From: Undaria pinnatifida
Taxonomy: Eukaryota; Sar; Phaeophyceae; Laminariales; Alariaceae
Length of the DNA stretch: 64,000 nt
Direction of reading: 5' to 3'
Assembly (NCBI GenBank): GCA_012845835.1
Contig: JABAKD010000020.1
Span: 1,746,936-1,810,935, forward strand
Shown here: positions 36,501 through 48,200 of the stretch, in pieces
Position numbering within the stretch: the stretch's first letter is position 1
Layout of the letters: each line of letters begins with the position of its first letter
Translations under genes and position numbers: made by a program
The notes under the pieces: model-generated
What the model saw: the letters and a program-made list of their open reading frames with translations, nothing else
What the model was told of the DNA's origin: nothing
Databases searched by the model: none

Positions 36501-39500
36501 GCACTTTCACATTTCATGGGTTTTTTTTGGGCCTGGTCCTACAAGAGATGGGGGATCATTCCGATGACATACAGCTGCGCTCAGTAGCTTTCCATATCTG
36601 CTGTTAGTATACAATTGGCTCGCGTATTTGTTGGGATATGGCGGCTCGAGTGCAGTGAAGTTCCTTCTGAGGCGACGGTCAACAAGCTACTGTGAGTGCC
36701 CTGAAAAAAAAGAGTGCCCTCAAACAACGGTGGCTTCATAATTTTGTACCGGTAGGATCCCTACACCCGCCTGCACGAAAACTACCTTATGTTTGGGGAT
36801 TTCCGACACCTGCCGTGAAAAACCGGGGATGGTATACAGACATCCCCTGGTTACCTAACCCTTTGTTTTTTTACGTGCCTACACTACACGTGATCATTGT
36901 TTTCTGCATCTGAAACTCGACTACGACCCCTACACCGTCTTGCACAATAACTACCATATATTTAGGGATTTCAGAAACTACCGTGTATTTGGGGACCGAC
37001 TGGAATATTTTTTTTTTACCCGAGAGGGAGAACCAACGAGTGACTCTTAGGAACAGCAGTGAGACTGACAAGGAATCTAAGAAACGAGCTTTAGGTCTCC
37101 ACACACATGCCGCAACCAGGCGGGGTTACTACCCTTCCGTGAGTGAATGTGATCGACGATATTATCTCGGCGAAAAATCGCAAGCTTTACCTGGTCGCGC
37201 TTGATGTTTCTCTCCTGCATGAGCTTAAAAACCGACAGCGCTTCGTCCGGATGCTCCGCCCGTACACAACCGGCGATAAGCGTGTTGTACGTCATCAGCC
37301 CTGGGAGTACACCGGCCTCGTGCATCTCCTCAAAAATTTCGATGGCCTCCTGAGGGGTATGGAAAGAACGGCGTGTTCAAGGCAGGAGAAGCAACAGCAG
37401 AAAGAGGACGATTCAAGCCAGCAGCAGAGGAGGGCGCAAGCAAGATAAGCGGCGGGTTAAGCACACCCCGGAGCATAGGTGCCTGCGCAGCAACGAAATA
37501 TCGCCGAAATAAACCGAGAGTTTATTACCGCGTTGTTCACGTACGTCTCCAATGGCTTTGATAACGATCGAGGACAACTTTGCTTCTCGGTCGGTACAAC
37601 AGTGTAACCAGGTCCGTGACAACAAGGAATGGGAACTACCCGGGCCCCTGAGCCTGTGATGACAGCGTTGCATACGCTCAACCTGCAACACAGAGACCAC
37701 TCCCCTCCCTAGACATACAATCCACCGTCCGTTGGGAAACCCATCCCTCCTCCCCGAGGAAATCCATCCGCCATTCCCTACAAAACTAATAGTTCTTTCC
37801 CTAGGAGCCACGATTGTTATTAGCACGCACGGTTGACGCACAACAGTACAAAACCAAAGCATATCTACGCGTTCTTTTACAACTTGCACACGCCCCTATC
37901 GCAGGCAGGCACAGCAGAACACCATCACGGCCATCAATCATCCCACCGACCTCCCAGAGCGAGCTGTGGCCGAGGGCGCTGATGACGGAGTTGTAGGAGA
38001 ATGCGTCTGGCACAATGTTCGCTTCTCTCGCCTGTCGCAGCAGCCGCACCGCTGCGTTGGCGTCGCTAAGCTTGTCGCAGGCAGCGATGGCGGTGTTGTA
38101 CGACACCTGGAGCCGCGGTGCGCAATGGGCAGGGAGTACATAAACAACGGAAGTAAAATGAAAAAACAAAGATAGCTCTATACACAATGAACGAATAATG
38201 TTGTGCATCTGTACACTGTCGGAAGAAAAATAAGACCACGAAAGGGCCGATCATGGTGCGGGTGACAACAGCGGCTGACTACCTTCCATGCCAAGGCAAG
38301 GCTCAACCTTCCCTCGTCTGCGCGAACCACGATACGAATCGCTCGGTATGGTGGTCGGGAGAGAAAGACGCTTCGCGTACGGATACGAAACGCACTGCTG
38401 AAGTGCAACATGCGTCGTGCTACAATGTACCAGGTAGCAACGAACGCGCTGCTCTAGCGTGTTGCAGCTGACAAGCCATGGCGGGAGGCTGCGCAGTAAA
38501 CTGGCAAAAAAAAAATACCACTATGGACGAAATGTAAGGACGGTTTAGGTATTCGTATGTGCACCCAAACGTCCTTACACGTCCGGGTGATAGAATGATA
38601 CATACATCATGATACCTTTCTAGAAAAAATTGAGCGGCAGGTGCATCACGCAGCTTGCAAAGATGAGTACTTACTTAAATTTGTCGAACTCGCAGCTAAC
38701 TGTGTTAAAATGTTGAAATAATAGAGTGTTTGCGAAAATACGTTTCTAAAAATTTACTTGCCTTCCGCTAAAAAAAGTGAATTGCCTTCCCACCGAGTTT
38801 TTGGTGTGTTTGCGCTAGCGGTAAACAAAATCCTGCAGGCGACGCCTCCGAAATTTAGTAGGGAAACGGGGATGTGCGCGATTGTAATATACGTACGAGT
38901 ACAGCAGCAGCAGCAGTACGAGTACTCGTAGTATTATACGATATACGAGTACTCGTTGTACGTACTCCAGTCTCGAGCCTCTCGTTTCAGGTGCAGCAGT
39001 ACCTGGAACACGGTACATGCAAGCACCCAACAGACTACAAATCAGAGGTATGGCGGTCTGTCTCGCGCGTAAAAAACTCCTTGTGAGCAGGGACTACCTC
39101 ATTACACGTGCTACAAGCAGAGCAACGCCTTCCTCATGCGACGGAAGGGAAGGCGAAGCGCAGTTTCCCCATGGAACGTGGACCTGTTATTAATAATTGC
39201 GAAGAACCACCCTGCGAAGAATCCGCAGTGAACGCAGCGGTTTAGGGCAGAGGAGTTTCCCCTCCTCTGCCCTAAACCGAAAGTCATGCCACGCTTCAGT
39301 CGCGGTGATGTTGGAGAAGCGCGGTGGCTGCTGTCGCACAGATGGACCGATACGAGTCCTATCTTGCCAGATGCGGCACACGATAGCCGCAATCAAGGCG
39401 CGTGGTGTCGCTCTCTGCGTTGAGGCTCCTCTCCGCGTGCGTGCGTTCGACTCCGCCAGCTGCGAGAAGTTCACCACAGCTTGCAGCAAGCGCTGAACCC

Positions 39501-42500
39501 TTGGTCACGGACGCAGAGGGCAGCAACAGACGGTTCATCACCGGCCTGCTGCATATTTCTGATGTTACGCCTGCGCGTCGTGCTCAGGGTACTACCCTCT
39601 CAATCCTCCGTGCGTTCGTATTAGTAGCTTGTGTTGTGTCGTGACAACAGCGTGGTGCTTCAAACTGGTCCTGCTTAGGGCGCTATAGACCCTTGCAGAG
39701 GCGTTCTGCCTCGGACAAATGCTCGGTGTGTTGTAGGCCAATGAAACAGAGAGACAAAATTTACCGTAACTTTTGATCAAAACCTACCTTCGACAAAGTA
39801 CATTTTTGCCTTTTTTTCAAAAATTTACCGCAAATATTGCCTTCGGGACAATTTTTGAAGAAGTAAATTTCTAAAAACGTACTTTCGCAAACACTCTATT
39901 TTTGAACAATATATCAATACATTGTATAGCGAACCCCCAGCTGGTGATGGATTGATTGCTCACCACGTCCCTCGGGATGCCGTCCCTCTCCATCTCCTTA
40001 AAGATCTCTAACGCCGTGTTGGGCTGACGCGCTTGCACGCTGACAGCCATGAGGGAGTTCATGCAGTACGTGTTAGGTGGTACACCGGCTTGCTTCATCA
40101 GCTCGATTGCCTGGCGATGGGGCGGTAAGAAGACGTATAGCGTGCAGCGCGGCAGTATCTTAGATCATAGGACGGCAAGGGAGTGGCGAGCGTGTCCACT
40201 TCACAGCAACAACCCTACAGTAACCTGAGTTCGAAACAAGGCCTTCCACGGTGTATACCGCTGTTCTACTGTATACAGTCTTTAGCATGTAGACTATAAC
40301 GAACACGAAAACAAAAACATGAACAAACAACAGCCTCCAGAGCGAGCTGCAGTGTTTGTTGGTAGGAAACGGCCGGGCACTCACCCCGAACCCTCGCTCG
40401 ACGCTTGAGTCGGAGCCATCCCGGGTAGTTGCGATAAGGCTGGAGAACGTCATCGCATCCGGCTGAACGCCCGCTTTGAGCTATCGCAGAGGGAGGTCGA
40501 GTCGTCGCGAAAAAGAAACGCGCAGTGGCGAGCGCACAGCAGAGAGACGAAGCTGAGGCAATTTGACGACTAATTAAACACCGAGGCACTTTCACGCGAC
40601 AAGAGTGCGTCTGCAGCAGAGACGGAACGGAGGCACTGTCGACCAAAGAATAATCGAGACAATTTGACGTGACAGGGGCAGTCTGCAATAGCTGTGGACG
40701 ATCCAGGCTTGAGGGCACGCGCCGGTCATCACGCCGTCTATCCGTTCGCCAAGCAGACTTTGCCCACTGGGTGAACGTCGGTACCCAGGCACATGACTTC
40801 TGGCGAAACCCGGCCGGAAACGAAACACGATATACACGAATGTATACCCCTGAAACGCGTGAGGGATGAGTTAACGACAACTGGCGTCTAAAACCCTTCT
40901 TCGTTGACGCTCATGCTTGACGCTCGTGCGGCGCCGGGCCGTCTGTTACTAGGATTGATGCTCTCTTTTAGAGCAAGGAAAGCGCGGTCCTGAGTGAGTC
41001 CTGTGGGGGATCAAAACGAAATCGGACTGCATGCACCCAAAGCGCCACCTTCTCCAGCCCCATTTGCCCTTTGCCGGCTTGGGGTTCTCGCCCCACTTAA
41101 TGCTTCACTCAATGCTTCTCCCTACACGTAGGTGTCACGGCAAGCCACCTTGCCATTTGATAGATGTTTCATGTTTGGCTGTGTCGTTGTTGTTGCTTTT
41201 GTGTTCTCAATAAAAGACACTACCACAAGAACAAAATGCGGTCAACTATGGTGCACCAGCTATACAAGAGCACTCTGACCAAGCTCACCATGTCTTTGTA
41301 GTACCCTAGCGCCCTATCGTACCCACGGCTCGATGTGCACCCGGATATCAGAGCGTTGTACGCGCAAAGGGTAGTATCAAGCCCTTCAGTCAGCAACATC
41401 TCCGATGCCATGTGATGCTGATAAAATGTCACAGGGCAGAAAACACATCAATCACAGCGACAGGGTGAGGACAGCAGCACAGCACACTATACACTTTGCC
41501 ACTGCAAGGCCGACTGCGCGGAGTGGAGCAAGTTCCCAATTCTTACAGCGGCCAAGCGAGTTTTCAACACGACTCAAAAACAGCCAAAAAACAGCGGCAT
41601 CGGTACAGCTACCGCCAGAACCGAAGGAAACCGACCGAATTTTTCGGGAAAACCCGAAAAGTAGGCCATCTTCATGTTCGGGTCAAAACCCTCAACAACC
41701 CGAAGGTCTAGAGTCGAAAAGTCAATACACCCGAAGCATGCCTTCATGCGTGTCGAAAACCGATATAAAAACAACGTTCAGCGCGATTGTCTTATTCTCT
41801 CACCTGCTTGGCCTTGGACATCTCGGACAGGATACATGTGAATGTCACTTCGTTGGGTGCCACGCCGTAAGCACGCATGAGTTGCAGCAGCTGCGAAGCC
41901 ATGACCCACCGCCGCGACTTAGAGGCAGCGTTTACAAGGTTCGTCATGAACCGGACGTTTGTAGAGACACCCATGGATCGCGCCTTGAACCGTCAACGTC
42001 AGTGGGACAGACAGACAGATAGACAGGCAGACAGGCAGACAGGCAAACAGAGAGGCAGAGAGGCAGAGACAAAGAGACAGACAGACAGGAAGACAGACAG
42101 ACAGGAAGACGCACACAGACAAGCAGACAGACAAGACAGACAGCAAGACAGACAGGCAAGACAGACAGCAAGACAGACAGGCAAGACAGACAGGCAAGAC
42201 AGACAGGCAAGACACACAGACAGGCAGACGTGTAGAACAGGCAGAGAGACAGGCAAAAGAGATGGGGAGGGGGCGTTAGCTTGAGGACCGCTGGTGAGTT
42301 CCTGTCTGCCCTGCGAGCGCAGAACGAAACAAAAACAGCCCCAAGAAGTTGTTTTCCTACCGCTAGAGTTGCTCCATGACGGCCGCGAGCCGGTCAGCGT
42401 TTCGACTATAACTAAATTCTGCGTGTGTGACAGATTTTCAATCGTTGCAGCGACTGACGTGCTTAACCTAATGCGCCTTGCGCAAAAACCATTTCAGTTA

Positions 42501-42759
42501 TCATATGCGAAGGTTTCGCCGCCCCTCTGCAAAACCACACGCTCACCGTGTCGCACACGTTCGTCACGAGGTGGATATCGCAGTGTCGGCTGCTGGCCAT
42601 GCCGAGGTTCGCGAACTGGTAGCTCGTCAGCTGTTCTGGGTTATGCAGGTAGTGGACCACACTTTGTCGGACCAGCGCAGGGTCTACGGTGCGAGAGTTG
42701 AGCTCGCTGAAGCTCACAATCTTCTGCTTCGTCCTTGAGCCGTTCCTCCTCGTGTCTCC
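30541..42759 (-). CDS. Pentatricopeptide-repeat (PPR) protein, eleven exons
   Basis: Exons (5' to 3') are 42759-42547, 41983-41804, 41417-41289, 40480-40385, 40110-39964, 38106-37951, 37349-37191, 33467-33258, 32573-32484, 31834-31697 and 30816-30541. All are flanked by GT-AG and every junction is phase 0. Joining them restores PPR motifs across the splice sites, for example ERDGIPRDV/VSYNTAIAAC and YYKDM/LKAGVQPDAMTF. Roughly eight to ten 35-residue helical hairpins are visible (such as ALEIFKEMERDG, YNTLIAGCVRAEHPDEALSVFKLMQE). P-type PPR proteins bind specific RNAs in mitochondria or plastids and act in processing, stability or translation. The last exon adds an acidic Glu/Gly tail (EEGDEGEDEE). 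About 597 residues are accounted for. The organelle-targeting N-terminus was not found: the exon beginning at 42759 has an acceptor, so at least one more exon lies upstream. Confidence 0.85.
33650..34300. other. GC-rich insertion in a PPR intron
   Basis: Within the 3.7-kb seventh intron, 33840-34110 is GC-rich with a minus-strand frame rich in Arg, Gly and Pro (MSRARSRTHNSPNKYL). No family is recognised; it could be part of a retroelement gag or a non-coding repeat. Confidence 0.3.
35797..36350. mobile_element. Foldback-like element in a PPR intron
   Basis: Two inverted arms of about 200 bp (about 35797-36010 and 36130-36350) share blocks such as GGGCCGATACT, GTAGCTTCACGGGGGCC and the C/G runs that follow. 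About 120 bp separates them. No coding capacity and no clear target duplication. It lies in the intron between 37191 and 33467. Confidence 0.7.
38722..39898. mobile_element. TIR element with TA flanks in a PPR intron
   Basis: Terminal inverted repeats of about 38 bp (starting GAGTGTTTGCGAAAATACG on the left and GAGTGTTTGCGAAAGTACG read in from the right) are flanked by TA on both sides. TA flanks suggest Tc1/mariner, although no DDE transposase is visible in the 1.2-kb interior. It makes up most of the intron between 39964 and 38106. Confidence 0.7.
39238..39279. repeat. Perfect 18-bp palindrome with 6-nt loop
   Basis: CGGTTTAGGGCAGAGGAG at 39238-39255 is exactly mirrored at 39262-39279. It lies near the middle of the TIR element at 38722-39898 and would form a very stable hairpin in the PPR pre-mRNA. 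Confidence 0.9.
42005..42285. repeat. (GACA)n/(TGTC)n microsatellite next to a splice acceptor
   Basis: About 280 bp of GACA/GGCA tetranucleotides. On the transcribed minus strand it is a long CTGT pyrimidine-rich tract that ends about 20 bp before the acceptor of the PPR exon at 41983. Confidence 0.9.
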
Positions 42760-45258
42760 CTGATGTTTGCGCACCCTTTGGCCCATACCAAAGCTGGTCT
42801 CTGTTGCGAGGAACGCGGGGGCACCACATTGTTCTAGTGAAACGGGGTTTCAAGCCGGTGATTAGTCGGTGATTGGCTGACAGCACCACTTGGCCAACAA
42901 ATGCAGCTTATGGACGGCGAGTTAGATGCCAGTCTCATGTTTGAGCCGCCATGTATGCGGCGGTTTATGTAACAGTAGTTTCTGGTGAGTGAAGTCATGT
43001 ATCACAAGTCTGGCGGGGTTTGTCGTGCCCCTGTGCTGTGAGCGTCTCAAGCGCGAGTCTCGCGGCTTCAAACCAAAAAGAGGCCAACCCCAAACAAAAA
43101 ACAACCCCCTTCAGCCACCGCGGTACCGTCGTTGCGGGAACATAACCTCCGTAAGGAGTCTGGCGCGTAAAGCGCAAAGTGCAATGAAGTTGAAACGGTT
43201 TCGAGCGTATCAGCAGCAGGGGCACCTGTTGAAGTTGGATTTCGCTCCAGTCCATCCACCGACCGCGTACTCGACCACGCTGGAGCTCTCTCTAGCGTCG
43301 CCGTGTGTGTCGTCGGCCGCTCGTCATTCATTCCGTTTGGAGGAAGCGATTCTCTGCGCGCACAAGCAAGTTAGGTGCTTCGGTGTTAGGTGTGACCGAA
43401 GAACCAACGGAGAGCTACAGCAAGCAAAATCATCGAGTCAGCGGTTTGGTCCACCACGGGTGTTGTTGTTGTTCTCACATAAACTCGCATAATCAAATCC
43501 GTGGTCACAGGACAGGCTCCAGTCACTCTGGAGCTGAGGAATACCCTAGGGAAAAAACACAAACAAAACCAAAGGTGGTACACGCATGTAGACTATCACA
43601 GCTGACGCAAGTCATGCCCCCATCAAGAACATATAAAAGTGAAATCGGAAGTGGGTGTATTCATCCGTGTATCGCCCTATATTGCTTTTGTATACCATGG
43701 AAACTGCGGGAACTTGACGTAAGAGACTGTCCGGTATATGGTGTACTGCTAGGTGCTATGGTTCTCTGCGCACGAGTACGTACTCTTACAATCGAATTGC
43801 AGCGAGAGGGTGGCCTTGTAATTAGCGACGTGTAATCCAATACCCTCAAGCGAGACGAATCAGCAACGTCGAAATCGCATAGCGCTTCCACGGCGTGCTC
43901 GCATTCTGACGCTACTTCCTTCCCAATGGGAAATGAGTCACAGGATAAAAGCTCGGAACGATTTATGGTGCACAATGAGTACAAGTAACTCGAATTTATG
44001 GTTATGTACGTGCAAGACACATGATGAGCACATGAGCATTGAACAAAGCCGCGAGCGAAGCTGCTGTGCTGCTCCTTTGTGCGTGATGAGAGGGAAAACG
44101 ACGACGTACGCAATTTTTTCTCCAAATGCACTCACTCAATTATTTTATTCATGTTTTACCAAAGTTTTGCTCAACAGCAGTTCTTGCAGCAAACCAGAAC
44201 CAACCACGTCCTTCAAGACATAGCCCCGGGGTGACCAACGCTGACAAAAGCAAGCACAGGTTGAGGTCAACTGCAGCCGCTTGCTACCTTAGCGGGGTTC
44301 GAGATTGCCTTTGCTTTCTTAGCGAAGCCCATCTACCTGCGCCTGGTGCAGACGGTAGTAACATTTGCGTACGCGTCGTAGAAGATGCCAGTTTACGCCG
44401 GGAGATGACTCAACATGAAACCAAGGCCCACCTAGAAATCACTCGTTCTTCCCCAGCACCAGTCGATGGAGCCAAGGTCGCGCCCCGCGTTCGAAGCACC
44501 TTTCTCCGGCCCTCGCCCCTCCCTCCGCTTCTTCGCGGCCCCTCGCCCGGAGCAGCTGATCTTGTCGGCCCGACGCGACTCGCGGAAGCGACGCCTACTG
44601 CAACCCCGCCAAACGCTTCAGCGACTCTAGATCGATCCGCCACTAACAGCACCGCGAGGATCCCATGACGTCTGCAGAGTCCTCTACCTGGGTTGAGGTG
44701 TGATATGGTGCTCGCGAGCAGCCTCCGGCGCACAACGCGCCTTGGTGAGAAGTATCGTGTGAGCTGCTGATTATCCACATGATGCTTCGAAGACATGTCC
44801 ACGAACTGGTGCTGGTGCTAGTGCTGTACCAATTACCTAGTCCGTACTGCACGGCGGTATTCCGACTATAACCCGACGGAGACCCGACGATCACCACGCT
44901 CTCACAAGCAGCGCGATCGACGGTGGAAGGACGCAACCGTACGTAGCTACCGTGGTTTACGACAGAGGCGGGCGCGTGGTGCCAGAACGAGAGCAACGCT
45001 CTGAGAACAGCGATACCACGCATGTTTTGGCGTTTATTGATGTCGGGGTTGCACTCGAAATATCCCCTGGTTTGAAAACCCTTTTGCTGCTTGCATTGAT
45101 TGACAGGTGTCCTGTAGCGGGTACTAACGGCGTTCGGCTCTCCGTGCTTGTACCTCTGCTGGGTGGTTATGAGGGCCTGCATGTTGGCCCCGAAATATCG
45201 ATCAACCGGAGGATCGAAAGCACTGCTTAGACGACGAAACACGCTAGGTTCGGCAAGC
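42760..45258. other. Region between the PPR and ferredoxin genes
   Basis: The two genes are transcribed away from each other, so both promoters and the missing PPR 5' exon(s) should be here. Minus-strand frames near 43331-43070 and 44700-44410 have plausible composition but no confirmed junction. A dispersed repeat occupies about 43485-43660. Confidence 0.35.
43485..43665 (+). repeat. Dispersed repeat, copy 1
   Basis: Similar along its length to 52912-53090, sharing GTCACAGGACAGGCTCCA, ATCACAGCTGA-like and AATATAAAAGTGAA words. The two copies are in the same orientation, 9.4 kb apart. Confidence 0.75.
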
Positions 45259-48200
45259 ATGAGGATGCGCGGAGCGCTCCTGTTGGCCATGGTAGTTCAA
45301 TCGCGAGCCTTCGTGGTTGCTCCTTCTGCTCGAGTTCGTCTCGGAACATCCCATCCGCGAGCAAGCACCTCTGCAACAGCGATGGCGTACGACGTCAAAT
45401 ACTCACCAAACAGATGGAGAGATGACGCAGATGATATCGAGCCTGGCTTCGGAGGCATCTGGCCCGGTGATCCCGACGCCAAAACCCACAAGGCGAGAGA
45501 TCCAACCGCTGCGCTTTCCCTTCAAGTGTTCATGTTTGACATGCTGTTTACCTGTTCATGATGTGTTAGCCGGTACCAGGTACGTACATGATACACTCTG
45601 GTTACATGTCGCCACCAAGCACCAAACCACAGCCGATGTATCACAAATTACTGCAGGGGCGGTAGGTTGTGGTGCATGCAAGCCGCAGCGTGTGCCAACG
45701 GGAGTCAAAGCTAGGGCTGGGATGGAACAAGCGCGCAGTCTTTGTCGTGACAATGGCTACGGCTTTGTCCAGCGTCACGAAAATGGTTCAGCATTGTGTG
45801 TTGTCTTCACTTTGATTGAACCGTTATTTCTACCCAACGACACCATCCATCAGTACATCAGTACACCCAGCGTTCGTGCCGATTCTTGATCCTAGAGGGA
45901 GATACAAATTCTGTGGTCACCCGCTGTGAGACAGAGTAAAGCAAACAGTCGCAATTTATCGAGGTAAAGAAAGTAAAATGCTAGCGTACCGGGCACAAGA
46001 ACACAAACAACCAAACAAGCTAGACCACACCATAAAAACAAGAAAAATGAATATTTTCGTGAAGCCGCAGCGTGTGCCAAAGGGAGTCAAAGCTACGGCT
46101 GTAGTCTAATGGAACAAGCGCGCAGCCAATGTCGTGACAATGGCTTCTCGGCTTTGTCCAGCGTCACAAAAATGGTTCAGCGTTGTGTGTGTGTTGTCTT
46201 CACTTTGATTGAACCGTTCTTTCTACCCAACGACACCATCCATCAGAACATCAGTACACCCAGCGTTCGTGCCGATTCTTGATCCTAGAGGGAGATACAA
46301 ATTCTGTGGTCACACACTCACACACCACTGCTGTGAGACAGCAGTAGTGAGGCAAACAGCAGTCGCAATTTTTCCCCATCCGCCGGAGGATGAAAAGACA
46401 AAAAAAAAAAAAAGTCGCAATCTATCAAGGTAAAGAAAGTAAAATGCTTCGTAGCGTAGCTGGGCACAACACAAACAACCAAACAAGTTAGACCTACTCG
46501 TACTACTATGGAAATTTTTTGAGCGATTATTTCATTATTTCTGGCGATTATTTTTGTACCAGGTACTAGTTTTGAGGCTCCAGAAATAAGGGGCGTCCAT
46601 TATAGCGTCTGATTTTCGGAAAGTGGTTTTATGTTGAATTGGTCGGTCTTGTTTTGCCGTTTGCCTTTTTTTTTGAAAATCTGGCACGTACACTGTCGCC
46701 CGCGACGTTAGGTCACCACCGCCTGTGCTGCTGTCTGCTGCCGTGCTGCTGCTGTGCTGCTGCTGTGGTGCTGCTGTGGTGGTTTTCATGGTGGTGGTGG
46801 TGCTGCTGTCACGTTTGTGTGAGGACGAAGCTCTGTCTCACACACGACAAGCGCGGTGTGCTGTCGTATGTGTCACAGTGATTCTTTGTTGTGGGTGATG
46901 GGTGACGTGTACAGCAGACAGGTATCGTACCAGGTACAGAATAGGCAGTGGTGACATGTGATACTTGGTACGAGGTAGCAAGAGTATCCAAAAGTCAAAT
47001 AATCCCAGTTCTGAGAGGTTGGAAGAGCTGTTATTCTGGGCTCAGAAATCACCAGATCCGCTGATTTCTGGCCTCGAATATTTCTGAACCCAGAAATAAC
47101 GATAATTTCTGGTCCCATAGTGGATGGTTTTTATTTTTGGCGTCGGAGATCCCTGTAATAATCGCTGAAAATATTTCCCATAATAGTTGACTTACACCTT
47201 ATTTTTTTGTCTTGTATACAATATGGATAATTGTGTAAGGCTGACTCTTACAGGAGACGAAACCGGAAAACAGAACTGGCATGCACTTCTGTTTTTTGTT
47301 TGGCCCAGATTCTTATATCGCGTTTCGTCTTTTGCAATTTTTCAATTCTTGTAAAATATTATTACGAGCACGGTGTCTCGTGCATGCCGGGGTTTCGTTT
47401 GCGTTGGGAGGGCGTGAGGGAGGGAGTAAGGGGTGCGGAACCTCGTCCGAATTGAGTTAGCTTCTCATGTTCCTTCGACGTACGTATGCATGATGCTCCA
47501 ATTTATCAAGGTAAAGCAATTGAAATTCTAGCGTACCGGGTACGAGTACACAACCAAACTAGCCAGACCATAGAAATTTGAAAATTACGTTAGGGCCCAG
47601 ATTTAGGGCCCAGATTAACGAAGACCACGGAAAATCGCAATTCGATTTCTTTTTTGTTAATTGATGAAAAATACACGAAAAATTCAACTCTGGTTCTTAT
47701 CAAGGAACGGCGTAGTGCGTTCTAGAATTTAAAAAACGCAAAACGGTCGACGAACACCCGTGGGCAACGACCGAGGCCCTGGAGCGCCGCGACCAGCGGT
47801 AGATTGGGTTTGCCGGCAGCGGCTAGGAGGCTATGGCCCTAGGCGTCTCTTGGATGGGCCGGTGCCACCCCGCTGCCCGACATGGGCAGCAGCGACGGGG
47901 ATATAGCAGTCGAAGGCGAAGTCGTGATGTGACAGTTGGTCGTGTAACTTTCGAGGTGCAGGGCGACGAAAAACTGGGTTTGCGGCGGTCTCGACTGTTT
48001 TCGAGGCGTCGCAGGCGGCCTAGGCTGTGCCAAGGGCCTTTGGAGGCCGCGCTGCGCTGCTCCGGTGGTCCTACCCCTCGCAATGGTGGCTTCTCGCCCT
48101 TCAATCAGCCGACGAAATGGCACCAATTCGCGTGGCCGGCTTCGGTTACATAGAACATGCCATGCCTAGGTGCACAAACTCCCCAAATTGAATTATTTTC

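Noticed and set aside
40266..40880. 204-codon minus-strand frame as a separate gene
   Set aside because: It overlaps in another frame the PPR exon 40480-40385, whose translation fits a PPR motif across both junctions.
41919..42284. Cys-rich or Asp/Arg-rich frames of 60-135 codons
   Set aside because: They are translations of the GACA/TGTC microsatellite next to the PPR exon.
44410..44802. Possible N-terminal exon of the PPR gene (ILAVLLVADRSRVAEAFGG)
   Set aside because: It has a hydrophobic stretch and AEAF, but no in-frame start after the nearest acceptor and no confirmed donor in phase 0.
47821..48153. 106-codon plus-strand frame as a gene
   Set aside because: The duplicate unit breaks it by frameshift and it shows no motif; treated as part of the repeat.
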